Below are positions 47,995 to 56,725 of a stretch of 64,000 bases of DNA, piece after piece (position 1 is the first letter of the stretch; every line of letters starts with the position of its first letter). Source of the stretch: Cupriavidus cauae (GTDB lineage: Bacteria > Pseudomonadota > Gammaproteobacteria > Burkholderiales > Burkholderiaceae); assembly GCF_008632125.1 (NCBI RefSeq), contig NZ_VWRN01000030.1, positions 124,001 to 188,000 of the forward strand. Reading direction: 5' to 3'. Both the position numbers and the translations under genes were made by a program. The notes beneath the pieces are model-generated. The model was not told where the DNA came from and ran no database searches. It saw only the letters and a list, made by a program, of their open reading frames with translations.

Positions 47995-50900
47995 ATGTCC
48001 GACGCCAAATCGCCTTCCGCGCTCCCCGTTTCCACTCAGCTGCCGCTGGTCAAGGCCGGCCAGCGCCATCAGGTCGCCGGCCTGCACGGCTCGGCCGATG
48101 CGCTGGCCCTGGCCGCCTATGCCCGCGCCCACCACGGCCAGATGCCGATGCTGGCGGTGATGTGCGCCAACGCGGTCGACGCGCAGCGGCTGGCCGACGA
48201 GATCCCGTGGTTCGCACCGGAGCTGCGCGTGCGCGTGCTGCCCGACTGGGAGACCCTGCCCTACGACAGCTTCTCGCCGCACCAGGACCTGGTGTCGGAG
48301 CGCCTGGCGACGCTGCACGACATCCAGACCGGCCAGTGCGACGTGATGCTGGTGCCCGCGCAGACCGCGCTGTACCGGCTCGCGCCGCCGGCGTTCCTCG
48401 CCGCCTATACCTTCTTCTTCAAGCAGGGCGAACGGCTTGACGAGGCCGCGCTGAAGGCGCAGTTCACGCTGGCCGGCTACGAGCATGTCAGCGCGGTGAT
48501 GCGGCCCGGCGAATACAGCGTGCGCGGCGGCCTGATCGACCTGTTCCCGATGGGCTCGGCGCTGCCGTACCGGATCGACCTGTTCGGCGACGAGATCGAG
48601 ACCATCCGCGCGTTCGATCCGGACACGCAGCGCAGCCTCTATCCGGTCAAGGAGGTGCGCCTGCTGCCCGGCCGCGAGTTTCCGCTCGACGAGGCCGCGC
48701 GCACCGCGTTCCGCGGCCGCTGGCGCGAGGTGTTCGAGGGCGACCCGAGCAAGTCGCCGATCTACAAGGACATCGGCAACGGCGTGCCGTCGGCCGGCAT
48801 CGAGTATTACCTGCCGCTGTTCTTCGACGCGGCGGCGACGCTGTTCGACTACCTGCCGGCCGGCACGCAGCTGGCCTATGTCGGCGCGATCGACGAGGCG
48901 ATCCGCCGCTTCTGGACCGATACGCAGCAGCGCTACGACTTCATGCGGCACGATCGCGAGCGGCCGCTGCTGCCGCCCGCGCAGCTGTTCCTGAGCGAGG
49001 AGCAGTTCTTCAGCGCCGCCAAGCCGCTGGCGCGGCTGGTGCTGCAGCAGGGCCCGGCCGGCGCCGACGCCGCTCCGCTGTCGGCCCCGCTGCCCGACGT
49101 CTCGGTCAATCGCCGCGCCGAGGACCCGCTGGTCAATCTCGAGGCGCTGCTGCTGCGCAAGCAGGCTCGCGTGCTGATGTGCGCCGATTCGGCGGGCCGC
49201 CGCGAGACGCTGCTGCAGCTGTTCGCCGACAGCGGCCTGCGTCCGCATCCGGTCGAGGACTGCGCGGCCTTCCTCGCCGGCGACGCGCCGTTCGGGATCG
49301 CGGTGGCGCCGCTGCAGAGCGGCTTCGCGTTGCCGCCGATGGACGGCCAGCCGGGCCTGGCCTTCGTCACCGAGGCCGAGCTCTATGCGAATACCGCGCG
49401 CCGCGCCGGCCGCCGCAAGCAGGAGCAGGCCAGCAGCGTCGACGCGATGGTGCGCGACCTGGCCGAGCTGAAGATCGGCGACCCGGTCGTGCACAGCGAA
49501 CACGGCATCGGCCGCTACCAGGGCCTGGTCACGCTCGACATGGGCCAGGGCGACGAGGAATTCCTGCATCTGGACTACGACAAGGGCAGCAAGCTGTATG
49601 TGCCGGTCCACCAGCTGCACGTGATCTCGCGCTATTCGGGCGCCGATCCGGATACCGCGCCGCTGCATTCGCTGGGGTCGGGACAGTGGGAACGCGCCAA
49701 GCGCCGCGCCGCGCAGCAGATCCGCGATACCGCGGCCGAACTGCTGAACCTGTACGCGCGCCGCGCGCTGCGCGAGGGCCATGCCTTCGCGCTGTCGCCG
49801 AAGGACTACGAGACCTTCGCCGAGAGCTTCGGCTTCGAGGAAACGCCTGACCAGGCCGCGGCAATCGCCGCGGTGATCGCCGACATGACCTCGGGCAAGC
49901 CGATGGACCGGCTGGTCTGCGGCGACGTCGGCTTCGGCAAGACCGAGGTGGCGCTGCGCGCGGCCTTCGTCGCGGTGATGGGCGGCAAGCAGGTGGCGAT
50001 GCTGGCGCCGACCACGCTGCTCGCAGAGCAGCATTTCCAGACGCTGTCGGACCGTTTCGCCGACTGGCCGGTGCGCATCGTCGAGCTGTCGCGCTTCAAG
50101 ACGAAGAAGGAGGTCGACGCGGCAATCAAGCAGATCAACGACGGCACCGTCGATATCGTGATCGGCACGCACAAGCTGCTGTCCGACGACGTGCGCTTCC
50201 AGCGGCTGGGGCTGGTCATCATCGACGAGGAACACCGCTTCGGCGTGCGCCAGAAGGAAGCGCTGAAGACGCTGCGCGCCGAGGTCGACGTGCTGACGCT
50301 GACCGCGACGCCGATCCCGCGCACGCTGGGCATGGCGCTCGAAGGGCTGCGCGACTTCTCGGTAATCGCCACCGCGCCGCAGAAGCGGCTGGCGATCAAG
50401 ACCTTCGTGCGGCGCGAGGAAGACGGCGTGCTGCGCGAGGCCATCCTGCGCGAGCTCAAGCGCGGCGGCCAGGTCTACTTCCTGCACAACGAGGTCGAGA
50501 CCATCGAGAACAAGCGCGCGCGGCTGGCCGAGCTGGTGCCCGAGGCACGCATCGCGGTGGCGCACGGGCAGATGCACGAGCGCGAGCTGGAACGCGTGAT
50601 GCGCGATTTCGTCGCGCGGCGCGCCAACATCCTGCTGTGCACGACCATCATCGAGACCGGCATCGACGTGCCGTCGGCCAACACGATCCTGATCCACCGC
50701 GCCGACAAGTTCGGCCTGGCGCAGCTGCACCAGCTGCGCGGCCGCGTCGGCCGCTCGCACCACCAGGCCTACGCCTATCTGCTGGTGCACGATCCGGAAG
50801 GGCTGACCAGGCAGGCACAGCGCCGGCTCGAGGCGATCCAGCAGATGGAGGAGCTCGGTTCGGGCTTCTACCTGGCGATGCACGACCTGGAAATCCGCGG

Positions 50901-51468
50901 CGCCGGCGAGGTGCTGGGCGACAAGCAGTCGGGCGAGATCCACGAGATCGGCTTCCAGCTGTACACCGACATGCTGAACGCCGCGGTCAAGGCGCTGAAG
51001 GCGGGCAAGGAGCCGGACCTGATGGCGCCGCTGGCGGCCACCACCGAGATCAACCTCGGCACGCCGGCGCTGCTGCCGAGCGACTACTGCACCGACGTGC
51101 ACGAGCGGCTGTCGCTGTACAAGCGGCTGGCCAACTGCGAGCGTCCCGAGCAGGTCGACGATATCCACGAGGAGCTGGTCGACCGCTTCGGCCGCCCGCC
51201 CGCGCAGGCGCAGGCGCTGATCGAAACGCACCGGCTGCGCATCGCGGCGGTGCCGCTGGGCGTGCGCAAGATCGACGCCGGCGAGGCCTCGATCAGCGTG
51301 CAGTTCGTGCCGAATCCGCCGATCGATGCGATCCGCATCATCGACCTGGTGCAGAAGAACCGGCATATCAAGCTGGCCGGACAGGACAAGCTGCGCATCG
51401 AGGCGAAAATGCCCGACGTGGCGGTGCGCGCGCAGACGATCAAGCAGACGCTGCGGCAGCTGGCTTGA
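47995..51468 (+). CDS. mfd: Transcription-repair coupling factor Mfd
   Basis: An 1157-residue DNA translocase that removes stalled RNA polymerase and recruits UvrA. The UvrB-like N-terminal part has VLPDWETLPYDSFSPHQDL and PGEYSVRGGLIDLFP. The RNA polymerase-interacting domain has VHSEHGIGRYQGLV. The RecG-like motor has Walker A GDVGFGKTEVALRA, the DEEH box IIDEEHRFGV, TATPIPRTL and QLRGRVGRS. The TRCF C-terminal domain is intact to the end. ATG 47995 (MSDAKSPSALP) is preferred over a GTG nine codons upstream. Confidence 0.97.
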   Translation: MSDAKSPSALPVSTQLPLVKAGQRHQVAGLHGSADALALAAYARAHHGQMPMLAVMCANAVDAQRLADEIPWFAPELRVRVLPDWETLPYDSFSPHQDLVSERLATLHDIQTGQCDVMLVPAQTALYRLAPPAFLAAYTFFFKQGERLDEAALKAQFTLAGYEHVSAVMRPGEYSVRGGLIDLFPMGSALPYRIDLFGDEIETIRAFDPDTQRSLYPVKEVRLLPGREFPLDEAARTAFRGRWREVFEGDPSKSPIYKDIGNGVPSAGIEYYLPLFFDAAATLFDYLPAGTQLAYVGAIDEAIRRFWTDTQQRYDFMRHDRERPLLPPAQLFLSEEQFFSAAKPLARLVLQQGPAGADAAPLSAPLPDVSVNRRAEDPLVNLEALLLRKQARVLMCADSAGRRETLLQLFADSGLRPHPVEDCAAFLAGDAPFGIAVAPLQSGFALPPMDGQPGLAFVTEAELYANTARRAGRRKQEQASSVDAMVRDLAELKIGDPVVHSEHGIGRYQGLVTLDMGQGDEEFLHLDYDKGSKLYVPVHQLHVISRYSGADPDTAPLHSLGSGQWERAKRRAAQQIRDTAAELLNLYARRALREGHAFALSPKDYETFAESFGFEETPDQAAAIAAVIADMTSGKPMDRLVCGDVGFGKTEVALRAAFVAVMGGKQVAMLAPTTLLAEQHFQTLSDRFADWPVRIVELSRFKTKKEVDAAIKQINDGTVDIVIGTHKLLSDDVRFQRLGLVIIDEEHRFGVRQKEALKTLRAEVDVLTLTATPIPRTLGMALEGLRDFSVIATAPQKRLAIKTFVRREEDGVLREAILRELKRGGQVYFLHNEVETIENKRARLAELVPEARIAVAHGQMHERELERVMRDFVARRANILLCTTIIETGIDVPSANTILIHRADKFGLAQLHQLRGRVGRSHHQAYAYLLVHDPEGLTRQAQRRLEAIQQMEELGSGFYLAMHDLEIRGAGEVLGDKQSGEIHEIGFQLYTDMLNAAVKALKAGKEPDLMAPLAATTEINLGTPALLPSDYCTDVHERLSLYKRLANCERPEQVDDIHEELVDRFGRPPAQAQALIETHRLRIAAVPLGVRKIDAGEASISVQFVPNPPIDAIRIIDLVQKNRHIKLAGQDKLRIEAKMPDVAVRAQTIKQTLRQLA

Positions 51469-51488
51469 GGGGCGGCGGAGGCCGGTTG

Positions 51489-51708
51489 CCCTCTCGCCGA
51501 CGCTCTCGCCGACCCTCTCGCCGACCCTCTCGCCGGCCCTCTGCCCGACCTCTCGCCGCCCCCTCGCCGACCCTCTTGCCGACCCTCTGCCCGACCCTCT
51601 CCCGCATGCGGGAGAGGGAGCCGGTTTGCGGCGCTTCGGCAGAGGCCGACGCCGGCAGCAGGCTCCCCTCTCCCGCCCAGCGGGAGAGGGGTCGGGGGAG
51701 AGGGCTCG
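51489..51708. repeat. 12-bp tandem array plus CCCTCTCCC hairpins
   Basis: About ten tandem units of CCCTCTCGCCGA (12 bp, some 11) run from 51489 to 51608 just after mfd. The array passes into two inverted repeats, CCCTCTCCCGC-AT-GCGGGAGAGGG and CCCCTCTCCCGC-CCA-GCGGGAGAGGGG. This looks like a dispersed hairpin element whose arm has been amplified. No gene is present in 51469-51779. Confidence 0.85.
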
Positions 51709-51779
51709 CGGAGCGGCAAGGTGGACCCGGGCACATATCCGGGTGTAGGATCGGACATCCATCAGCGTGATCCTGCCGC

Positions 51780-53018
51780 ATGTCAGCCCATACCCCTGCC
51801 CCCGCCGACGCCCTCATCGACGCCACCACGGACGCCCTCGCCGACGCCCCCGAACACTCCGCCCTCGACTGGACCCGCCGGCTGATCGCGTTCGACACCA
51901 CCAGCCGCGAGTCCAATCTGGGCCTGATCGAAACGGTGCGCGACCACTTCGTGGCCCAAGGCCTGAAGCCCCACCTGAGCTACAACCCGCAGCGCAACAA
52001 GGCCAACCTGCATGTGACCGTGCCCGCCGCCGACGGCAGCGAGCAGCGCGGCATCGTGCTGTCGGGGCATACCGACGTGGTGCCGGTGGACGGCCAGGAC
52101 TGGAGCACCGATCCGTTCCGCCCGGCGCTGCGCGACGGCAAACTCTACGGCCGCGGCGCCTGCGACATGAAGGGCTTCATCGGCACCAGTCTCGCGCTGC
52201 TGCCCGCGCTGCTGCAGGCACGGCTGCGCGAACCGGTGCACTATGCGCTGTCGTTCGACGAGGAGGTCGGCTGCATGGGCGCGCCCTATCTGATCGACGA
52301 CCTGCGCGAGCGTGGCATCCAGCCGGCCGGCTGCATCGTCGGCGAGCCGACCAGCATGCGGGTGATCGTCGCCCACAAGGGCATCAACGCCTATCGCTGC
52401 TGCGTCAGGGGCCAGGCCGCGCATTCGTCGCTGACGCCGCGCGGCGTCAATGCGATCGAATACGCGGCGCGGCTGATCTGCTTCATCCGCGACCTGGCCG
52501 ACGAGTTCCGCGCCAAGGGCCCGTACGACGAGGCCTTCGACGTGCCCTTCACCACCGCGTCGACCGGCACCATTCAGGGCGGCATCGCGCTGAACACGAT
52601 CCCGGCGCTGTGCGAGTTCGTGTTCGAGTACCGCAACCTGCCGGGTGTCCATCCCGAAGCGATCCGCGCGCGCATCGAGGCCTATGCCAACGACGTGCTG
52701 CTGCCCCGCATGCGCGCCGAGCATGCCGACGCGGACCTGAGCATCACGCGCATCGCCGCGGCGCCGGCGCTCGACGCCGCCGAGCGCGATGCCATCACGC
52801 AGCTGGTGCGGGCGCTGACCGGCGACAACGCGATCAGCAAGGTGGCCTACGCCACCGAGGGCGGCCTGTTCCAGCGCGCCGGCATCCCGGCCGTGGTCTG
52901 CGGCCCCGGCGACATCCAGCAGGCCCACAAGGCCGACGAGTTCGTCGCGCTGGAGCAGCTCGCCCAATGCGAGGCCTTTCTGCACAAGGTCGTCGACAGC
53001 CTGCGCATCGCGGCCTGA
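51780..53018 (+). CDS. argE: Acetylornithine deacetylase
   Basis: A 412-residue M20A metallohydrolase that releases ornithine from N-acetylornithine in arginine synthesis. Metal-ligand motifs are VLSGHTDVVPVDGQDW, YGRGACDMKGFIG, the catalytic SFDEEVGCMGA and GGIALNTIPALCEF. TEGGLFQRAGIPAVVCGPGD is the C-terminal ligand region. Residues 1-25 are an Ala/Asp-rich leader. The start ATG 51780 gives a normal length plus that leader. Confidence 0.9.
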   Translation: MSAHTPAPADALIDATTDALADAPEHSALDWTRRLIAFDTTSRESNLGLIETVRDHFVAQGLKPHLSYNPQRNKANLHVTVPAADGSEQRGIVLSGHTDVVPVDGQDWSTDPFRPALRDGKLYGRGACDMKGFIGTSLALLPALLQARLREPVHYALSFDEEVGCMGAPYLIDDLRERGIQPAGCIVGEPTSMRVIVAHKGINAYRCCVRGQAAHSSLTPRGVNAIEYAARLICFIRDLADEFRAKGPYDEAFDVPFTTASTGTIQGGIALNTIPALCEFVFEYRNLPGVHPEAIRARIEAYANDVLLPRMRAEHADADLSITRIAAAPALDAAERDAITQLVRALTGDNAISKVAYATEGGLFQRAGIPAVVCGPGDIQQAHKADEFVALEQLAQCEAFLHKVVDSLRIAA

Positions 53019-53246
53019 CGGTTCCGCCGGCACGGCGGCACACCAAAGACATCCACTCCCGGAGGCGCATCGCGCCTTCTCACCGATGGCCTGAACGGCC
53101 GGGCCGCCGATGGCCCGGCCGCATCGACAAGGGGCACGCAGAGGCCCCGTTGCAACGCGAGCCGCAACGTCGACCGCAATGTCGGCCGCCGCATCGGCAG
53201 CAACACCGACCACAACGACCACAACGACATCAAAGGAGAACTCGAC

Positions 53247-54716
53247 ATGGCAGCACGCCGCTCCCCCGCTTTCGCCCGCTCCCGACGCTTCCTGCCCCTG
53301 CCGGCCGCCATCCCGGCGCTGGCCGCCGCGGCCAGCCTGCTGTGCGGCTCGGCCCTGGTCTCGCCTGCGCTGGCGCAGACCGCGCCGCCGGCCACATCGG
53401 CTGCAACGCCGTCCGCCCCACCGTCCGCGGCCTCGCCGGGCCAGGCGAGCACCGGCGATCCCGCGCTGCACGCGCAGATCGAGACGCGCGCCAAGGCAGC
53501 CGAGGCGCGCCTGATCGCCTGGCGCCGCGACATCCACCAGCATCCCGAACTCGGCAACTACGAGACGCGCACCGCGAAGCTGGTGGCCGATCATCTGCGC
53601 AAGCTCGGCATGGAGGTCAAGACCGGCGTGGCCAAGACCGGCGTGGTCGGCCTGCTCAAGGGCGGCAAGCCGGGGCCGGTGGTGGCGCTGCGCGCCGACA
53701 TGGACGCGCTGCCGGTCAAGGAGCGCGTCGACGTGCCGTTCGCCTCGAAGGCCAAGGGCAAGTACCTCGGCAAGGAGGTCGACGTGATGCACGCCTGCGG
53801 CCACGACACCCACGTCGCGATTTTGATGGCGACCGCCGAGGTGCTGGCCGGCATGAAGGATCAGCTGCCCGGCACGGTGAAATTCATCTTCCAGCCGGCC
53901 GAGGAAAGCCCGGCGGACATCGAACCGGACGGCACCAATATCTGGGGCGCCAAGCAGATGGTGGCCGAGGGCGTGCTGGAGAACCCGAAGGTCGATGCGA
54001 TCTTCGGCCTGCATGTCAGCAGCGGCATCGAGTCGGGCAAGCTGGCCTGGCGCAGCGGCCCGGCGATGGCGGCGGCCGACCAGTTCTGGATCGACGTCAA
54101 GGGCCGCCAGACCCATGGCGCGCGTCCGTGGGGCGGCATCGATCCGATCGTGGTGTCGTCGCAGATCGTGCTCGGCCTGCAGACCATCCAGAGCCGGCAG
54201 GTCAATGCGATGCTCGAGCCCTCGGTGATCACCGTCGGCACGATCCATGGCGGCAACCGCATGAACATCGTGCCGGAGAAGGTCGAGATGATGGGCACCA
54301 TCCGCACCTACGACGAGGGCATGAAGAAGGACATCCACGCGCGCATGAAACGCACCACCGAGTCGATCGCGGCCAGCACCGGGGCCGAGGCCACCTTCCG
54401 CGTGGTCGAGCTCTACAACGCCACCGTCAACCAGCCGGCGCTGACCGAGAAGATGGCGCCGACGCTCAAGCGCGTGGCCGGCGACGGCAACTGGATGCTG
54501 GCGCCCAAGGCGACCGCCTCGGAGGACTTCTCGTTCTACCAGGAGAAGGTGCCGGGCCTGTTCTTCAATCTCGGCGTGACGCCCAAGGGCACCGATGTCA
54601 CCAAGGCGCCGTCGAACCACTCGCCGGAGTTCTACGTCGATGAGCCGGCGCTGATCAATGGCGTGCGGGCGCTGTCGAACCTGACGGTCGACTTCATGAC
54701 GATGGCGCAGCGCTGA
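53247..54716 (+). CDS. Exported M20D amidohydrolase
   Basis: A 489-residue hydrolase of the hippurate hydrolase/N-acyl-amino acid amidohydrolase (M20D) family. A signal peptide of about 43 residues ends SPALAQ, then an Ala/Pro/Ser linker, then the catalytic domain with RRDIHQHPELGNYETRTA, LRADMDALPVKE, the metal cysteine in MHACGHDTHVAILM, FQPAEESP and the C-terminal SEDFSFYQEKVPG. Export is unusual for this mainly cytosolic family and suggests periplasmic hydrolysis of acylated amino acids. AAAGGAG at 53232-53238 sets ATG 53247. The 53019-53246 gap holds only degenerate CGACCACAA-type repeats. Confidence 0.88.
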   Translation: MAARRSPAFARSRRFLPLPAAIPALAAAASLLCGSALVSPALAQTAPPATSAATPSAPPSAASPGQASTGDPALHAQIETRAKAAEARLIAWRRDIHQHPELGNYETRTAKLVADHLRKLGMEVKTGVAKTGVVGLLKGGKPGPVVALRADMDALPVKERVDVPFASKAKGKYLGKEVDVMHACGHDTHVAILMATAEVLAGMKDQLPGTVKFIFQPAEESPADIEPDGTNIWGAKQMVAEGVLENPKVDAIFGLHVSSGIESGKLAWRSGPAMAAADQFWIDVKGRQTHGARPWGGIDPIVVSSQIVLGLQTIQSRQVNAMLEPSVITVGTIHGGNRMNIVPEKVEMMGTIRTYDEGMKKDIHARMKRTTESIAASTGAEATFRVVELYNATVNQPALTEKMAPTLKRVAGDGNWMLAPKATASEDFSFYQEKVPGLFFNLGVTPKGTDVTKAPSNHSPEFYVDEPALINGVRALSNLTVDFMTMAQR

Positions 54717-54748
54717 TCGGCATGACGCAGGGGCGGGCGCGGGGCGAT

Positions 54749-54754
54749 TACAAT
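54749..54754 (+). promoter_or_regulatory. Candidate serB -10 box (TACAAT)
   Basis: GATTACAATAGCG, the same -10 context as before purL and hpnC, lies about 140 bp before serB. A repeat element sits between it and the ATG. Confidence 0.4.
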
Positions 54755-54786
54755 AGCGTCCTTTCACCGTCCCCCGTGCCCTGCAC

Positions 54787-54875
54787 CGTCGTCCCCGCGC
54801 ATGCGGGGGCCCGGCGGCTTCGGCGCCGCTGCCGGCCGGACAAGCCGCTGGATCGCTGCCTGCGCGGGGACGACG
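54787..54875. repeat. GTCGTCCCCGC-type inverted repeat element
   Basis: CGTCGTCCCCGCG (54787-54799) and its exact reverse complement CGCGGGGACGACG (54863-54875) bound an 89-bp element. An inner hairpin CCCCGC-GCAT-GCGGGG lies in the left half. It is inserted between the putative serB -10 and the serB ATG. Related copies are at 8051 and 60950. Confidence 0.8.
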
Positions 54876-54894
54876 CAAGGTTCCAACTTCTCTC

Positions 54895-55749
54895 ATGCCC
54901 CTGATCGTCCAAAGCCTGCAACCCATCGCCTCCGCGGATATCGACGCGCTGCGCATCCTTGCCGACGCGCCCGGACTGAGCCTGCGCGGCGACACCGTCG
55001 CCACCGCCGAGGCCTGCGCGCCGCTCGACGCGCGGCTGCGCGATGCGCTGGAGGCGTTCTGCGAGCCGCGCCGGCTCGACTGGGCCGTGCTGCCGACGCA
55101 CCGGAACCTGTCCGACTTCCGGCTGGTGGCCATGGACATGGATTCGACGCTGATCACGATCGAGTGCATCGACGAGATCGCCGATTTCTGCGGGCTGAAG
55201 GCCGAGGTCTCGGCGATCACCGAGGCCGCGATGCGCGGCGAGATCACCGACTTCAACGAAAGCCTGCGGCGCCGCGTCGCGCTGCTCAAGGGGTTGGATG
55301 CCAGCGTGCTGGACCGGGTCTACGAGGAACGACTGCGGCTGTCGCCGGGCGCGGAGCGCATGCTGGGGGCCGCGCGCGCGGCGGGCCTGCGCACGCTGCT
55401 GGTGTCGGGCGGCTTCGTCCACTTCACCGAAAAACTCAAGGCCCGGCTGGGCCTGGACTTCACCCGCGCCAATACGCTGGAGATCGTCGACGGCAAGCTG
55501 ACCGGCCGCGTCGAAGGCGAAATCGTCAATGCCGAGGTCAAGGCCCGCACCGTGCGCGAAGCCTGCGAGGCGATCGGCGCCGATCCGCGGCAGGCGATCG
55601 TGATGGGCGACGGCTCCAACGACCTGAAGATGATGGCGATCGCCGGCCTGTCGGTCGCCTTCCGCGCCAAGCCCGTGGTACGCGCGCAGGCCAGCGTGGC
55701 GTTCAATCATGTCGGGCTGGATGGGTTGCTGAATCTGTTCGCGGATTGA
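54895..55749 (+). CDS. serB: Phosphoserine phosphatase
   Basis: A 284-residue HAD-family enzyme for the last step of serine synthesis. The nucleophile and acid/base aspartates are D81 and D83 in VAMDMDSTLITIECIDEIAD. LLVSGGFVHFTEKL gives the motif II serine, and VMGDGSNDLKMMAIAG gives motifs III-IV. The N-terminal 70 residues form a short regulatory-like domain. ATG 54895 is the only plausible start. Confidence 0.96.
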   Translation: MPLIVQSLQPIASADIDALRILADAPGLSLRGDTVATAEACAPLDARLRDALEAFCEPRRLDWAVLPTHRNLSDFRLVAMDMDSTLITIECIDEIADFCGLKAEVSAITEAAMRGEITDFNESLRRRVALLKGLDASVLDRVYEERLRLSPGAERMLGAARAAGLRTLLVSGGFVHFTEKLKARLGLDFTRANTLEIVDGKLTGRVEGEIVNAEVKARTVREACEAIGADPRQAIVMGDGSNDLKMMAIAGLSVAFRAKPVVRAQASVAFNHVGLDGLLNLFAD

Positions 55750-55844
55750 TTTGGCGCGGTCGGCTGTGCTGCCGGTCCACCCTGTAGTCCCATCGGTAGT
55801 CCCCGGGTAGTCCACCGGTAGTCCTCCACCGCCTTACCGCTCTC

Positions 55845-56035
55845 TCCCCAGCCCCTCTCCCGCAAGCGGGCGAGGAGAGCTCGGTTTGCCGGTGCCATCG
55901 GTGATGCCGATCGCGCTCGGTTCGCCTGTGCCGGCTGGGTTCTCCCGCTCCCGCCTGTGCGGGCTAGGTTCTCCCTCTCCCGCCTGTGTCGGCTGGGTTC
56001 TCCCGCTCCCGCCCGCGGGAGAGGGCGGGGAGAGG
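55845..56035. repeat. 29-bp tandem repeat within CCCTCTCCC elements
   Basis: Three head-to-tail 29-bp units of the type CCTGTGCCGGCTGGGTTCTC (then CCGCTCCCG) sit at 55925-55953, 55954-55982 and 55983-56011. They are flanked by CCCTCTCCCGC / GCGGGAGAGGG hairpin arms at 55853-55882 and 56004-56030. This fills the serB-siderophore operon gap, with no ORF. Confidence 0.85.
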
Positions 56036-56080
56036 GCAACCTCCGCCGCCAGCACGCCTCCCCCGTCTATCAATACATTG

Positions 56081-56125
56081 CAAACAATATCAATAACTTG
56101 CATCGCCAAATACGAATCATTACCA
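56081..56125 (+). promoter_or_regulatory. Fur-box-like region before siderophore operon
   Basis: A sharply AT-rich stretch (56070-56155) in GC-rich surroundings precedes the first small membrane protein. TACGAATCATTACCA (56111-56125) matches 11 of 15 positions of the 7-1-7 Fur consensus TGATAATCATTATCA. CAATATCAATAA nearby may be a second site. TTGCAT-N17-TACCAT overlaps it and could be the promoter. Iron-dependent repression is inferred. Confidence 0.6.
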
Positions 56126-56158
56126 TTTGTGTTTTGAATTCGGTAACAAAATCTTGCG

Positions 56159-56434
56159 ATGCAACTCTTTGCCGCTCTCCTCGGCCTGGCGGGCGCTGCC
56201 TGCCTGTATCTGGCCGGTCCCAATCAGGTGCTGCTGCGCCAGCCGCCCCAACGCCGCATGATGGTGTGGCTCGGCATCGTGCTGACGTGCTCGGGCGCCG
56301 TGGGCTGGTCGGTCGAGCACAGCTGGCCTTCGGCCATCGCCGCGACACTGGCCACGCTTGGCACCGGCCTGTCGCTGTGGCCCTTCCTCGGCTGCTATCT
56401 GCACAAGCGCCGCGGCGGCGAGGAGGCGGCATGA
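56159..56434 (+). CDS. Small two/three-helix membrane protein
   Basis: A 91-residue membrane protein with hydrophobic stretches at about residues 3-20, 35-52 and 58-80. I do not recognise a named family with certainty; small proteins like this (DUF3325/DUF3649-type) often precede PepSY and TonB-receptor genes in iron-uptake operons. It starts right after the Fur-like region and overlaps the next gene by ATGA. Confidence 0.7.
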   Translation: MQLFAALLGLAGAACLYLAGPNQVLLRQPPQRRMMVWLGIVLTCSGAVGWSVEHSWPSAIAATLATLGTGLSLWPFLGCYLHKRRGGEEAA

Positions 56435-56715
56435 ACGGCGGCATCGGCACCAAATGGCTGGCCGGCACGCTGCTCGGCTTCCCGCTGTCGCTGGCGGTCT
56501 GCACGCTCGCCATCCTGTGGCTGCCGGGCGGCTGGCAGAGCGGCATCATCGGCGCGGTGACCGCCAGCCTGCCGCTGTGGGTCGCCATCATCAGCACCAG
56601 CCTGCTGTTTTCCAGCAGCCGCGCCGCCTGGCTCTGGCTGGGCGCGGCCAACCTCGTCTGTTTCGGTGCGTTGTGGGGATTGCGGCTGATGGCCGTGCCC
56701 GGCGCGGCCGCGTAA
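56431..56715 (+). CDS. Small membrane protein of iron-uptake operon
   Basis: A 94-residue membrane protein with three hydrophobic segments at about residues 10-30, 38-62 and 66-88. Its ATG overlaps the preceding stop (ATGA), and it ends 10 bp before the PepSY gene. The tight packing says the four genes act together, but a specific function cannot be assigned. Confidence 0.75.
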   Translation: MNGGIGTKWLAGTLLGFPLSLAVCTLAILWLPGGWQSGIIGAVTASLPLWVAIISTSLLFSSSRAAWLWLGAANLVCFGALWGLRLMAVPGAAA

Positions 56716-56725
56716 GGAGTACCCC

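Noticed and set aside
47920..51762. Minus-strand ORF of 1280 codons opposite mfd
   Set aside because: mfd is unambiguous. The antisense frame is open only because of GC-rich codon bias, and its product has the same His/Arg/Leu composition as other shadow frames.
53155..53235. Small plus-strand ORF in the argE-M20D gap
   Set aside because: It is a Thr/Ala-rich translation of CGACCACAA-type repeats without a ribosome binding site; the real gene starts at 53247 with a clear AAAGGAG.
51783..55289. Minus-strand ORF of 1168 codons
   Set aside because: It spans argE, the M20D gene and part of serB in antisense, with no recognisable domain.
55925..56011. CRISPR-like 29-bp repeats
   Set aside because: The three repeats are directly adjacent with no spacers, and no cas genes are in the window.
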